A stretch of DNA of 64,000 bases from Silvimonas iriomotensis (lineage in GTDB: Bacteria > Pseudomonadota > Gammaproteobacteria > Burkholderiales > Chitinibacteraceae), in contig NZ_BMLX01000003.1 of NCBI RefSeq assembly GCF_014645535.1, forward strand, positions 587,378-651,377, read 5' to 3'. Shown here piece by piece: positions 34,911-44,225 of this stretch. Below the pieces are notes generated by a model that saw only the letters and a list, made by a program, of their open reading frames with translations, searched no databases and was not told the DNA's origin. A program made the position numbers and the translations under genes. Numbering within the stretch: the stretch's first letter is position 1; each line of letters begins with the position of its first letter.

Positions 34911-35576
34911 TTATTTGCGGGAGAAATGCACGACCAGTTTGTCGCCGATCATTTGCAGGATCTGCACCAGCACAATCAGGATCACCACAGTGACGATCAT
35001 GACGTCGGTCTGAAAGCGCTGATAGCCATAGCGGATGGCCAGATCGCCCAGGCCGCCGCCACCAACGACGCCGGCCATGGCGGTGTAGCTGACAAGGGTA
35101 ATCGCCGTCACGGTGGCACCGGCCAGAATGCCCGGGCGGGCCTCCGGCAACAGCGCGCCGGTGATGATCTGGCGCGTGGTGGCGCCCATGGCCTGGGTGG
35201 CTTCGATAATGCCGCGGTCCACTTCGCGCAGGGCAGTTTCCACCAGCCGGGCAAAGAATGGCGTGGCACCGATCACCAGGGGCGGAATCGCGCCCGCCAC
35301 GCCCAGCGAAGTGCCGGTCAGCAGGACCGTGAACGGGATCATCACGATCAGCAAGATCACAAACGGCACCGAGCGCAGCACGTTCACCACAAACGACAGC
35401 ATGCCATACACCACCGGCTGGGCCAGCAGTTGTTTGCGGCCGGTCAGGAACAGCAGCACGCCCAGCGGCAAGCCCAGTACCAGCGTAAAAAAGAGCGAGC
35501 CGCCCAGCATCAGCAGCGTATCTTGCGTGGCCTGCCAGATATCGGACCAGTCCACATTGGTAAAGAGTTCGTTCAT
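34911..35576 (-). CDS. metI: Methionine ABC transporter permease
   Basis: 221 residues with five predicted membrane helices. It forms the channel of the MetNIQ methionine importer in the inner membrane. The opening [28 protein letters not shown] and the coupling-loop EAA-type motif [35 protein letters not shown] are clear. The metN gene overlaps its start by 4 bp, giving coupled translation. Confidence 0.96.
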   Translation of the reverse strand: MNELFTNVDWSDIWQATQDTLLMLGGSLFFTLVLGLPLGVLLFLTGRKQLLAQPVVYGMLSFVVNVLRSVPFVILLIVMIPFTVLLTGTSLGVAGAIPPLVIGATPFFARLVETALREVDRGIIEATQAMGATTRQIITGALLPEARPGILAGATVTAITLVSYTAMAGVVGGGGLGDLAIRYGYQRFQTDVMIVTVVILIVLVQILQMIGDKLVVHFSRK

Positions 35577-36583
35577 CCGCGCAGTACCTCCACGGTCAGG
35601 CCGGCATCAGCAAAGGATTGCAAGGCGGTATCAGGCTCGCCACCGGTGATCGACAGAATCAGCTGGCCATACGGCGTGTCCTTGATGCGATCAATGCGGC
35701 CGGACAGGATGGAAAAGTCGATCCCGCTGGTGCGCGCCACCTGGCCCAGCACCGGTTCATAGGTTTGTTCGCCCTGGAAGGTCAGGCGCACGATGCGGCC
35801 GGGCACGTGGGCAAAGGCGTCGTGTTCTTCGGCCTCATCCACGTTTTCGGCTTCCTGCACAAAACGCTGCGTGGTGATGTGCTGCGGATGCAGGAACACA
35901 TCGGCCACATTGCCGACTTCGACAATCTTGCCGGCATCCAGCACGGCCACGCGATCGCCAATGCGGCGGATCACGTCCATTTCATGGGTGATGACGACGA
36001 TGGTCAGATTGAATTCGCGGTTGATCTCGGCCAGCAGTTGCAGCACCGATTGCGTAGTTTGCGGGTCCAGCGCGCTGGTGGCTTCATCGCACAGCAAGAC
36101 CTTGGGGTTGGTCGCCAGCGCGCGGGCAATGCCAACGCGTTGTTTCTGGCCGCCCGACAACTGCGCCGGGTACTTGCCGGCGTGATCGGCCAGGCCCACC
36201 CGTGCCAGCAGCTGTGCGACACGCTCCTTGATCTGCGCGGCGGTATACGTGCCTGCCAGACGCAAGGGAAACGCCACATTGTCAAACACGGTCTTGCTGG
36301 AGAGCAGATTGAAGTGCTGGAAAATCATGCCGATGCCGCGGCGTTGTTCACGCAGCTGGTCGGCATTGCTGGCGCTGATCTCGGTGCCGTTGACCAGCAC
36401 GCGGCCGGAGGTTGGTTTCTCCAGCAGGTTGATCAACCGGACCAGCGTGGACTTGCCCGCGCCGGAATGGCCGATGATGCCAAAAATTTCACCGGCTTCG
36501 ATCTTCAGATCAATGCCGTTGAGCGCCGGAACAGCCCGGCCATCCACATCAAAGGATTTGTGGACATCAATGAATTCAATCAC
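35573..36583 (-). CDS. metN: Methionine ABC transporter ATP-binding protein
   Basis: 336 residues from a GTG start ([11 protein letters not shown]). It powers methionine import. Motifs: Walker [10 protein letters not shown] (near 38-46), Q-loop [13 protein letters not shown] signature [15 protein letters not shown], Walker [14 protein letters not shown] and the H-loop [11 protein letters not shown]. The C-terminal NIL domain (about 260-336) senses methionine and shuts the transporter. AAGG lies about 7 nt before the GTG, supporting this start over a frame that opens 21 codons upstream. No SAM riboswitch is evident in the leader. Confidence 0.96.
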   Translation of the reverse strand: MIEFIDVHKSFDVDGRAVPALNGIDLKIEAGEIFGIIGHSGAGKSTLVRLINLLEKPTSGRVLVNGTEISASNADQLREQRRGIGMIFQHFNLLSSKTVFDNVAFPLRLAGTYTAAQIKERVAQLLARVGLADHAGKYPAQLSGGQKQRVGIARALATNPKVLLCDEATSALDPQTTQSVLQLLAEINREFNLTIVVITHEMDVIRRIGDRVAVLDAGKIVEVGNVADVFLHPQHITTQRFVQEAENVDEAEEHDAFAHVPGRIVRLTFQGEQTYEPVLGQVARTSGIDFSILSGRIDRIKDTPYGQLILSITGGEPDTALQSFADAGLTVEVLRG

Positions 36584-37135
36584 GTAGCAACCTTGTGGGT
36601 TACGGAAATTATGGAAATTATCGGGCGTGTTCAGCCAGCCCGCCATGTTAATGCGTCGGCTTATGTCTGCAAAATCTTTGTGAAGCTATGAATATTTCAG
36701 ATTGGCATGAAGCACAGCGGGCGCGGCCTGGCGGGCCGGTCTGGGTAACAGCACGAAGGGCGCGATTATACCGCGCCGCAGCAATGAATCGCCTGCCGAC
36801 AGTCTGACACCCGGCCACGCCCGCGTTTGGGTGATCGGGCGACAAGGCCTGTCGGGCCCAGGCTGACAAACAAATCTGCTTGGCGATGCCAGTGGCCGCA
36901 CGTAAATGATTGATCTGGCCGCAATTCATGGTGATCGGGCGGTCAGTGGTATCCGGCATGGGCCGGATTGGCGCCGATCCGTTTAAAACACGATATGTCA
37001 GACAGTGTCAGTTTATTCCTGGTTTAAACAAGGATACATGCCGGTATGACGACATGAATTGGCGACTTATCTTTCGCATCACAACCGCTTGATTTGCATA
37101 TGCAGATCAGTCCAATTGATCGAAGGAGAATTATC
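36584..37135. other. Intergenic region between metN and the DUF4397 gene
   Basis: 552 bp between two divergent genes with no supported coding sequence. A near-perfect 16-bp palindrome, GGATTGGCGCCGATCC, lies at 36965-36980 close to AT-rich GTTTAAA sequences (about 36981 and 37020). These are possible promoter or operator elements for the lipoprotein gene. TGAA-N3-TTCA near 36685 upstream of metN only loosely resembles a MetR site (expected spacing 5). Confidence 0.35.
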
Positions 37136-37951
37136 ATGTCGGGTGCCAATGACAGTTACAAAAAACGAACCTTGTCCGGCTGGATTAAAGCCATTGCCTT
37201 GATTGCCGGTCTGGGCTCTGTCTTGCTGCTGAGTGCATGCGGTGGCGATGACGGCCCGGATGATCGTCTGGGCCTGAGCAAGCCGGCCCTGCGCCTGATC
37301 AACGCGTTCCCGGACGGCCCGACCATTGATGTGGCCACCAATGGCACCAATTCGGCCTCTGGCCTGGCGTATCTGGGCGTCAAGGCGTACTACGACATTG
37401 ATGACACCGCTACCACCGTCACCGCAACACTGAACGGCACGACCACGCCGGTGGCCAACGCCTCTTTTACCGCGGCAACCGGCCACAAATACACCTTCGC
37501 CTTCGTGGCCGGGACCAGCGCGAGCAATGATGCGGTGCTGATTGATGACCCGTATGAAAAGGGCCTGCTGTCCAACCAGGCGCGCGTGCGTATCCTGAAT
37601 GCCGCTTTCAACGCCGGCGCGGTGGATGTCTACATCCTCAAGCCGACTGATTCGCTGGCTTCGGCAACCCCGGTGGCGGGTAACGTCGGCTTCAAGACCG
37701 CTTACCCGGCTTCCGGTAATGATTCGATCGATCTGGATGGCGGCACGGTGACCATTGTGGTGACCAATAGCGGGTCCAAGACGCCAATCTTTACCTCTAC
37801 CCAGACCTCGCTGGATGACAATGCCGACTGGCTGATTAACGTGGTGCCGCAACAAGGGATTGCCGCTGTCACGCCCAATGCGGTGAAGGTGCTGGTGGTG
37901 AAAACCAACGACACCGATAACCCGGGTTTTGAATTGACCGCCGCATCCTGA
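37136..37951 (+). CDS. DUF4397 domain lipoprotein
   Basis: 271 residues. A signal peptide with lipobox LLLSAC-GG (Cys near residue 35) predicts a lipid-anchored envelope protein. The mature part has two similar beta-sandwich repeats, each beginning with an LRxxNAFPDGPTIDV-type strand: PALRLINAFPDGPTIDVAT and ARVRILNAAFNAGAVDVYI. This is the hallmark of DUF4397 proteins, which are common in envelope and extracellular proteins; their function is not known. A strong AAGGAG ribosome site lies 8 nt before the ATG. It stands alone with a perfect terminator after it. Confidence 0.88.
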   Translation: MSGANDSYKKRTLSGWIKAIALIAGLGSVLLLSACGGDDGPDDRLGLSKPALRLINAFPDGPTIDVATNGTNSASGLAYLGVKAYYDIDDTATTVTATLNGTTTPVANASFTAATGHKYTFAFVAGTSASNDAVLIDDPYEKGLLSNQARVRILNAAFNAGAVDVYILKPTDSLASATPVAGNVGFKTAYPASGNDSIDLDGGTVTIVVTNSGSKTPIFTSTQTSLDDNADWLINVVPQQGIAAVTPNAVKVLVVKTNDTDNPGFELTAAS

Positions 37952-37963
37952 AGATCTGGTGCG

Positions 37964-38004
37964 CAATAAAAAAGACCGCCATATTCTGGCGGTCTTTTTT
38001 ATTG
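37964..38004. terminator. Bidirectional terminator after the DUF4397 gene
   Basis: A perfect 18-bp inverted repeat (CAATAAAAAAGACCGCCA and complement, 5-nt loop) separates convergent genes. Confidence 0.93.
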
Positions 38005-38058
38005 CTTTAATCATTCATCTGATCTGGCAATGATGGCAAGCTGACCTGGCTGAGTGAT

Positions 38059-39255
38059 TCAAAGCTTGCCCGCAGTTAATGCATAACGGCGGCAATGTTC
38101 CAGATATCCCTGTTCGTGACTACCAACCAGTTCCACCACGCTTTGCCATAGCCAGGATGGCGCATCCAGATTTTTGCCGTGACGCTGGCCAAGCTCGCCC
38201 AGCCATTGGCGCCGGTCATCTTCTGCCAGTTGCCGGGCGTGGGCATTGCCGACAATGCGGGCCAGGTAATGGGCGACGCGCATGGCTTCGCTGGTTTCCA
38301 TGATGTCGATATCCAGCTTCAGATCTTGTGGCAGCAATTCGCGCACGAACACGGCCTGATCCAGCAAGCGTGTGGCGACAAGGCGCTCGCCCAGTGCTGG
38401 GGAGAGGTGTTGCGCCCCGTGCAGGACCCGCCGGCTGTTGTCGCGCGGCATGTGCGCGTGGGCGTGGCGGGGCGCGGCGGCCTGCACGGCCTGTTTGATA
38501 TCCATCAGGCAGTATTCGCGATCCTTGCCATCGCCCACGCCCAGCAAGACGGCGTATCGCAACAGCCCCAGTGAACTGCAGCCTTTGACCCAGTACGCGG
38601 CATCCAGCAGCGTGACCGGCGCATCGTCCTCACGTGATCTGAGCTGCGTGGCTAGTTGCTTGAGTTCGGGCTGGGCAAACAAGGCCCGCAAGGCGGCGCG
38701 CTCTTCGCGTGATAGCGGCCAGAAATGTTTGCTGCGCGGGATGCTGGGGGCGGTGTCCTCAATGCGCTCTTTGGCCAGTTGCTTCCAGGTGCGGGTGGTC
38801 GCCTCACGCATGACCAGTTTGACGGCATCCGGCTTGTGTCTGGGGTGATGCAGCTTGCCACCGAAAGACTGTTCATAGCCGCGCACCATTTCTTCCAGCA
38901 TGCGGGCGATCACCACGCCAGGCAGGCGGCTGCCGCGGCCGGCTGTTGCCAAAGACAGCCCCAGCCGCACCAGATCATGCGCAGGGTTGCCGATGACGGT
39001 CTGGTCCAGGTCGCGGATCTGGATTTCGACCTCGCCATCGGCATACGCCAGCGGCCCCAGATTGCCGACATGACAATCGCCGCAGATCCAGATGGCTGGC
39101 CCATGGGGCAGGGCGTGCCCGCGCTGGCTGTGCAGCCACTCGTAAAACTGGACGGTGTTGCCGCGCACGTAAGCGTGGGGCGAGCGGGCCATTTTCAGGT
39201 TGCGCCGGGCCAGCAAAACCGGGCGGCGTTCATCAGGCCGGGGGAGTTTTTTCAT
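38059..39255 (-). CDS. DUF2252 family protein
   Basis: 398 residues. DUF2252 proteins have a kinase-like fold but no established activity. Kinase-like features here include IWICGDCHVGNLGPLAYADGEVEIQIRDLDQTVIGNPAHDLVRL (near 56-99), which holds the catalytic-loop-like GDCHxxN and a metal-binding-type DxD. The C-terminal part holds QELLPQDLKLDI-type text and ARIVGNAHARQL. The N-terminus KMARSPHAYVRGN is also diagnostic. It probably follows the 81-residue gene and secreted nuclease on the same strand. Function unknown. Confidence 0.9.
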   Translation of the reverse strand: MKKLPRPDERRPVLLARRNLKMARSPHAYVRGNTVQFYEWLHSQRGHALPHGPAIWICGDCHVGNLGPLAYADGEVEIQIRDLDQTVIGNPAHDLVRLGLSLATAGRGSRLPGVVIARMLEEMVRGYEQSFGGKLHHPRHKPDAVKLVMREATTRTWKQLAKERIEDTAPSIPRSKHFWPLSREERAALRALFAQPELKQLATQLRSREDDAPVTLLDAAYWVKGCSSLGLLRYAVLLGVGDGKDREYCLMDIKQAVQAAAPRHAHAHMPRDNSRRVLHGAQHLSPALGERLVATRLLDQAVFVRELLPQDLKLDIDIMETSEAMRVAHYLARIVGNAHARQLAEDDRRQWLGELGQRHGKNLDAPSWLWQSVVELVGSHEQGYLEHCRRYALTAGKL

Positions 39256-39324
39256 GGAGTGACGACAGGTGGTTGCAATATTTCATGCTAGGCCCCCTTG
39301 TCAGACCACGCTGTCAGCGGCGCG

Positions 39325-39570
39325 CTAAAACGGGTTGTCGGTTTCGCTGATACTCGGGGAGGCGAGCTGTGCTGGCAGCTCGCTCGCCTGCAGCGCCGCC
39401 ACGATCTGGTTAAGTGCCGCTTGCAGGGCCAGCGCTGCCGTCAGGCCGGGCTGATCGCGGGTGAGGTCCAGATTGCCGTAGATGCTGACGCGGTCAAGCC
39501 GGTTTTCCAGCGTCAGCCCGCCGATTTCCAGTACATCGGCTTCGTTGGCATAGGGGGTGAAAGTGGCCAT
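39325..39570 (-). CDS. Conserved hypothetical protein (81 residues)
   Basis: 81 residues, soluble and acidic. It reads ATFTPYANEADVLEIGGLTLENRLDRVSIYGNLDLTRDQPGLTAALALQAALNQIV-like, with no signal peptide. I recall similar proteins with the opening TPYANExDVLEIGGLT and ENRLDRV in other proteobacteria, always without a known function. GAGG lies about 5 nt before the ATG. It sits 20 bp after the nuclease gene and 70 bp before DUF2252 on the same strand. Confidence 0.75.
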   Translation of the reverse strand: MATFTPYANEADVLEIGGLTLENRLDRVSIYGNLDLTRDQPGLTAALALQAALNQIVAALQASELPAQLASPSISETDNPF

Positions 39571-39590
39571 GCAAACCTCAATGGAGCGGG

Positions 39591-40472
39591 TTAAAGGGCG
39601 CGGATAAGCTGATGCAGCAGGCGCATCAGTTCACGTTCCATCCAGCGTATCAGTTCGTCTTCCAGCCCGCCTGGCGCCCGGTTGCTGCGCGGGCTGCTGT
39701 GACCGTTGCTGCTGGCCGGTTTAGGGGGTGGCAAGGCCATGGCATGATCGCGGGCGGCCTCAGGCAGGCCCGGAAACGGGTTGATGCCGATGCGTTGCTG
39801 CAACTGGGCGATCGAGACCACCTGGTAGTCCTCGCCCGGTGCATTGGCGGTAATGTACGCCGCCGCCTGCTGTTTGCGCGGGTTGTATACGGCTTTGTAA
39901 AGGTGCGTGGGCACCAGCACGCGGTTGTTCAGCCGCTTGATGCTGTTGCCTTCAAAAATGGGGCCAGTCACCACGTAGACCTCGCCGTCACGCACGGCCA
40001 TGTCACGCACGGAAGATTCAATCCCGGCCCACAGACCACGGTTGTTCTCGGGCGATTGCGGGATCATGTTGGCCAGACTGAAACTCTGGCCCTGCGCAGT
40101 TTTGTCCGGCATGTCGCCGTTGGGGCTCATGTGACCACGATCAAACCCGCTGTGAACATAGTCTTCCAGCGTCGGGTGCGGCATGCCGGCCAGTGCCGGT
40201 TCTTCATGGAAGGTATCGGTACGCACCAGCTCGCGCGCCGATTGCACGCTCTGGCGGGTAATGTGTTCGGCAGACCACAAGGGCGTGAGCGAGACCCCGG
40301 AATACAGCACGGCAAAGGCGTCGAAACACAGGGCTTTGGTGTTGTGTTCCAGCCTGGCATTGTAAAGATCGGGCGCATGGCCACCCAGGAAACGGGCGGG
40401 GCACTGGCTGGCCGCGGCATGGGCCAGCGTGGTGGCAGCCAGCAAAACGGCTGCGAAAGTGGAGCGAAGCAT
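39591..40472 (-). CDS. Secreted DNA/RNA non-specific endonuclease
   Basis: 293 residues. A signal peptide (MLRSTFAAVLLAATTLAHA) directs export. The beta-beta-alpha metal nuclease core is visible: SGFDRGHMSPNGDMPDKTAQGQSFSLANMIPQSPENNRGLW (near 108-150). It contains the catalytic His of the DRGHM motif and the metal-binding Asn. A second block reads VYVVTGPIFEGN. The C-terminal 45 residues are Ser/Pro/Arg-rich and end in a leucine-rich helix, unusual for the family. It may degrade environmental DNA for nutrition. Follows the hydroxylase gene by 134 bp. Confidence 0.92.
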   Translation of the reverse strand: MLRSTFAAVLLAATTLAHAAASQCPARFLGGHAPDLYNARLEHNTKALCFDAFAVLYSGVSLTPLWSAEHITRQSVQSARELVRTDTFHEEPALAGMPHPTLEDYVHSGFDRGHMSPNGDMPDKTAQGQSFSLANMIPQSPENNRGLWAGIESSVRDMAVRDGEVYVVTGPIFEGNSIKRLNNRVLVPTHLYKAVYNPRKQQAAAYITANAPGEDYQVVSIAQLQQRIGINPFPGLPEAARDHAMALPPPKPASSNGHSSPRSNRAPGGLEDELIRWMERELMRLLHQLIRAL

Positions 40473-40606
40473 TTTTATGATCTGGACGGGCAAACGGTCG
40501 CCAGACTACAAACAGTCCCGCCCGCTGTCGAGCACGCCGTGATGCCGCCTTGCGCCCGGGTGGCACGCCTCACAAGCGGTTTGACAGCCACTGGCCGCGC
40601 GCGCCC

Positions 40607-41521
40607 TTAAATCACGAAGAACAGGCTGACCACGGCGATGATCAACACCACCCGGGTGGTGCGGTACACGCGCGGGTTCCAGCGCTTGAAGCGCTTGCGC
40701 TGCTCGCCCACCCAGTCGGCATACCGGAACAGGCGGCTGATCAGGCCCAGATGATCGCCGTCGTGATTGGGTGATGAGGCGGCGGCCACGATATGCAGCC
40801 CCACCCAGCGATTGAGCGCCGTGGCCCAGCGGTAGCGCATGGGGCGTTCAATATCGCAGAACAGGATCAACCGGCCCTGGCCGCTGTGGTTTTCGGCGCG
40901 GTGGATGTAGGTCTCGTCGAACACCACGGCCTCGCCATCGCGCCAGCTGTAGCGTTCGCCATCCACCTCGATATAACAGCGGTCATCGTTGGGGGTAATC
41001 AACCCCAGGTGGTAACGCAGTGAACCCGCGTAGGGGTCGCGATGCGGGTTGAGTTTGCCGCCGTCAGGCAGCCAGGCAAACATCGCCGCCTTCACGCTGG
41101 GCAGGTTGCGCAGCAAGGCCGTGGTGCGCGGGCACAGGCTGGCGGCCGATGGGTGACTTTCTCCGTACCACTTCAGGTAAAAGCGCTTCCAGCCGTACTT
41201 GAAAAACGAGTTGAAACCGGCGTCATCGTTATGCTGCGCAGCGCAGATTTCCTGTGCTTTCAACAGGCGCGCACCTTCATCGCGGATCTCTTGCCAGTGA
41301 CTTTGCAGCAGTTTGAGTTCAGGAAAGGCGCCTGTGGGCAGAAAGGGTGTTTCCGGCACGCTGGAGACCGCGTACATCAAGACATTGAGCGGCGCGGCGA
41401 CGGACGAGTGATCAAATACCTGATGCCGCAACGAATGCCGCACCCGGCCGCGCAGATGCACGCGCAAGATGGCCGTTACCAGCAAAAGGACCAGCGCGAC
41501 CTTGATGAACAGGCTCTCCAT
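40607..41521 (-). CDS. Aspartyl/asparaginyl beta-hydroxylase-like dioxygenase (LpxO-like)
   Basis: 304 residues. The family comprises Fe(II)/2-oxoglutarate oxygenases; the LpxO branch hydroxylates lipid A acyl chains at the inner membrane. One N-terminal membrane segment (about 5-20) and one at the C-terminus (TTRVVLIIAVVSLFFVI) fit an LpxO-like topology. Iron ligands and the 2-oxoglutarate Arg are visible: LNPHRDPYAGSLRYHLGLITP and EAVVFDETYIHRAENHSGQGRLILFCDIERP. The ATG at 41521 is preceded by AGGAGAACCCC. With the PagL-type gene, it suggests lipid A remodelling. Substrate not proven. Confidence 0.88.
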   Translation of the reverse strand: MESLFIKVALVLLLVTAILRVHLRGRVRHSLRHQVFDHSSVAAPLNVLMYAVSSVPETPFLPTGAFPELKLLQSHWQEIRDEGARLLKAQEICAAQHNDDAGFNSFFKYGWKRFYLKWYGESHPSAASLCPRTTALLRNLPSVKAAMFAWLPDGGKLNPHRDPYAGSLRYHLGLITPNDDRCYIEVDGERYSWRDGEAVVFDETYIHRAENHSGQGRLILFCDIERPMRYRWATALNRWVGLHIVAAASSPNHDGDHLGLISRLFRYADWVGEQRKRFKRWNPRVYRTTRVVLIIAVVSLFFVI

Positions 41522-42065
41522 GGGGTTCTCCTGTCGCGGCGCCGACGGCGCGCACGTGATCCGCGGTTGTGGTGGCAGCCGTTCATGGCCCGCACCGGGC
41601 ACGGATTGTTCCAGTCTGGCCTTGCCGGCAAGCCCGGTCAGTCAGTCATTGCTGGTTTTGCATCGGCGTGAGGGGCTGAGGCACGTGTAGTCGTACGCTG
41701 ACAGCCATTTGCCCGTCAGAGCATGCTGGTTTGCTGATTCACACCGGTTTTAGTCGGATGAAGACGGCATTTTGTTCCCGTTTAAACGCCGTTTATCGGA
41801 AGCTTAACGCATTGATGCAATGCGGAAAAAACGCCTTTTCGCCGATACATTTCTCATGCAACTGGCGTAGATGCTCATTCGTCCCTTTCATAGACGATCA
41901 GCTTGTAGCGGGTTTCACAAAAGCGTTGTAGTTGAGTACAAAAAAACGGCTGTTTACGCTGATTTGCGAAATCCAAACCGGTTTGATCTGGTGGGTTTCA
42001 GGCGGCAGATGGAGGAGCGTTTGCCACAAGTCGAGGTCATACACACTAAAAAGGCCGAGCAAAAA
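41522..42065. other. Long intergenic region upstream of the amylase gene
   Basis: 544 bp between divergent genes; no supported coding sequence. The right half is AT-rich compared with the surroundings. An inverted repeat TTGTA-N6-TACAA (41926-41941) could be an operator for the amylase gene. An in-frame ATG-like extension of the amylase frame (from 41871) is rejected because the lipobox signal peptide starts at 42066. Confidence 0.4.
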
Positions 42066-43967
42066 ATGAAAGTTGCATTCACAGTCACGAGCAGTCTGTT
42101 GTGCGCGGTTCTGGCCGCATGCGGCGGCAGTAATGATGCCGTTGCAGCCACGACCACCACGACCTCAAGCAGTTTCAACCCGGCGTATACATCGGTGCAG
42201 ATGTTCCACTGGAAATGGACCGATATCGCCAAAGAATGTACCGCGTTCCTGGGCCCCAACGGCTATGGCGCGGTGCAGATTTCGCCGCCGCAGGCATCCA
42301 AGATTGCCGGTGCCTGGTGGGACATGTTCCAGCCGGTGAACTACGGCAGCCTGACCAGCCGCATGGGCACAGAGAGTGACCTGCAAAGCATGGTCAGCAC
42401 CTGCCACGCCGCCGGCGTGCGCGTGTATGCCGATATCGTGGTCAACCAGCTCTCGCAGGATTCCAGCAGCGCCTACAGCGCCACGGATGGTTCATCCTGG
42501 AACGCCAGCACGCTGACCTATCCGCAGTTCTCGGCCAATGACTTTCACAGCCTGTGCCAGATCCAGTCCAGCGATTACGGCACGCCGGGCAACCGCAACA
42601 ATGTGATGTTCTGCCGCCTGAACAACCTGCCTGACCTGGCGACCGAAAGCACCTACGTGCAGGGCGTGATCGCCACCTACATGAAAAAACTGTTGTCGCT
42701 GGGCGTGGACGGTTTCCGTATCGACGCCGCCAAGCATCAGCAGCCCGACGCGCTCAATACCATTCTGAACAACGTCAAATCTGCCTACCCGACCACGCTG
42801 GCAGGCGAGAGCCTGTGGGTCACGCAAGAGGTGATTCCGGATGGCAACGTGGTGCGCTCTGATTACTTTCAGAACGGCACGCTCAACGAGTTCCAGTTCA
42901 CCTATGCCATCCGCGATACCTTCCGCAACAACAACGGCCTGAACCTGGCTTCGATCCCGACCGTGATGGGCACGCCGGGGAACTGGGGCGGCACCTGGGG
43001 CTTTGTGCAGCCGGCCAATGCCGTGGTGTTTGTCGATAACTGGGATACCGAGCGCAGCGGCACTGATTCGCTCAATGCCAGCAACTACACCGGCGCTACC
43101 AATGATGCCTCTGGCACCAAGCGCTTTGATCTGGCCAATATCTTCATGCTGGCCTGGCCCTATGCCAGCCAGGTGCAGGTGATGTCTGGCTATCGTTTCA
43201 GTACCACCGACCAGGACGCGCCGACGGCCAGCCCGTATGACAGCAGCGGCAATGCCCAGATCAACGTGAACTGGGACTTTGTCCACCGCTGGGGCGATAT
43301 CGCCAATATGGTGAAGTTCCGCAGTGCCACCAATGGCCAGGGCGTGAGTAACTGGGTGACCGGCAACGGCAACCAGATCGCCTTCAGCCGTGGCGCGGTG
43401 GGTTTTGTGGCGCTCAACAATGACACCAGCGCCTGGACGCAAAGCTTCCAGACCGGCCTGCCGGCAGGAACGTATTGCAACGTGGTGCATGGCCTGGCCA
43501 CCAGCAGCGGTTGCGCCAGCGATAGCGTGACGGTAGACGGCAATGGTTACGCCACCATCACCTTGCCGGCCAACGGCGGCGCAACAGTCCCGGCTGTGGC
43601 GCTGTATACCGGGCAGAAATCCGGCAGTGGTTCGTCTGGCGGCGGCACCGGCACGTGCGCGGTGACGTTTACCATTGCCAATGCCAACACCGTTTATGGC
43701 CAGAACCTGTATGTGGTTGGCAACCAGACCGCCCTGGGCAACTGGACCCCGGCCAGTGGCTTTGCGCTGACCATCCAGGGCAGCGGCGCCAACGTGCCGT
43801 GGACCGGAACGGTTTCGCTGCCCGCCAGCACGGCCATCCAGTACAAGTATGTGAAGTGGGATGGCTCGACTGCGACGTGGGAAAACAACCAGTCAACCAG
43901 CAGTGGCAACCGCGAAGCGACGACTTGCGCGTCCGGTAGCCAGGCGCTGAATGACGGGAATTTTTGA
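42066..43967 (+). CDS. Alpha-amylase lipoprotein, GH13 with C-terminal CBM20
   Basis: 633 residues. It hydrolyses alpha-1,4 links in starch or glycogen. The signal peptide ends in a lipobox LAAC-GG, so the enzyme should be lipid-anchored at the cell surface or periplasm. The GH13 barrel carries VYADIVVNQLS, GVDGFRIDAAKH (nucleophile Asp220), WVTQEVI (acid/base Glu255) and FVDNWDTERSG (Asp327). In the last motif Trp326 replaces the usual His. A Gly/Ser linker (near 520-528) leads to a CBM20 starch-binding domain: GQNLYVVGNQTALGNWTP, IQYKYVKWDG. It resembles the GH13_32-type group. A heptamer repeat follows the stop directly. Confidence 0.93.
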   Translation: MKVAFTVTSSLLCAVLAACGGSNDAVAATTTTTSSSFNPAYTSVQMFHWKWTDIAKECTAFLGPNGYGAVQISPPQASKIAGAWWDMFQPVNYGSLTSRMGTESDLQSMVSTCHAAGVRVYADIVVNQLSQDSSSAYSATDGSSWNASTLTYPQFSANDFHSLCQIQSSDYGTPGNRNNVMFCRLNNLPDLATESTYVQGVIATYMKKLLSLGVDGFRIDAAKHQQPDALNTILNNVKSAYPTTLAGESLWVTQEVIPDGNVVRSDYFQNGTLNEFQFTYAIRDTFRNNNGLNLASIPTVMGTPGNWGGTWGFVQPANAVVFVDNWDTERSGTDSLNASNYTGATNDASGTKRFDLANIFMLAWPYASQVQVMSGYRFSTTDQDAPTASPYDSSGNAQINVNWDFVHRWGDIANMVKFRSATNGQGVSNWVTGNGNQIAFSRGAVGFVALNNDTSAWTQSFQTGLPAGTYCNVVHGLATSSGCASDSVTVDGNGYATITLPANGGATVPAVALYTGQKSGSGSSGGGTGTCAVTFTIANANTVYGQNLYVVGNQTALGNWTPASGFALTIQGSGANVPWTGTVSLPASTAIQYKYVKWDGSTATWENNQSTSSGNREATTCASGSQALNDGNF

Positions 43968-43990
43968 TCGGTGAGGAGTGAGGTGGGGGC
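43968..43990 (+). repeat. Heptamer repeat after the amylase stop codon
   Basis: Directly after the TGA the sequence reads TCG, GTGAGGA, GTGAGGT, GGGGGC: two clean heptamers plus a degenerate third. It belongs to the same family as the nth, murI and panC arrays and has the same orientation relative to its gene. Confidence 0.6.
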
Positions 43991-44009
43991 GGCGGGCAGA
44001 CCTTTGGCT

Positions 44010-44149
44010 CGTCATTCCTGCGCAGGCAGGAATCCAGCACGCCCGCCTCAGGCGGGCTTTCCTGGGCAAGCATCTGGGCGTTCGCGCTTGCGGCGCAGGG
44101 CTTCAGAACTGGATTCCGGCCAAGGGGGCCGCCGAGGTCCGGAATGACG
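44010..44149. repeat. 140-bp palindromic intergenic element (dRS3/REP-like)
   Basis: Nested inverted repeats bound the element. Outer arms are CGTCATTCC (44010-44018) and GGAATGACG (44141-44149); inner arms are GGAATCCAG (44029-44037) and CTGGATTCC (44109-44117). The left end contains ATTCCTGCGCAGGCAGGAAT, close to the Neisseria dRS3 pattern ATTCCC-N8-GGGAAT. A GCCCGCC-TCA-GGCGGGC hairpin sits inside, followed by TTTCC, which may help terminate the amylase transcript. It could be a small non-autonomous repeat; no transposase is present. Confidence 0.6.
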
Positions 44150-44225
44150 AAGTGGTGGGGTAGGTGAAAGTTGTGGGGGCGCACGAATTGGCAGTTGCAC
44201 CCGGCAAACCCCGCCATACACTCTG

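Noticed and set aside
36584-36700. SAM riboswitch or MetJ box upstream of metN
   Set aside because: No recognisable SAM riboswitch core or repeated AGACGTCT-type box; only a weak TGAA-N3-TTCA.
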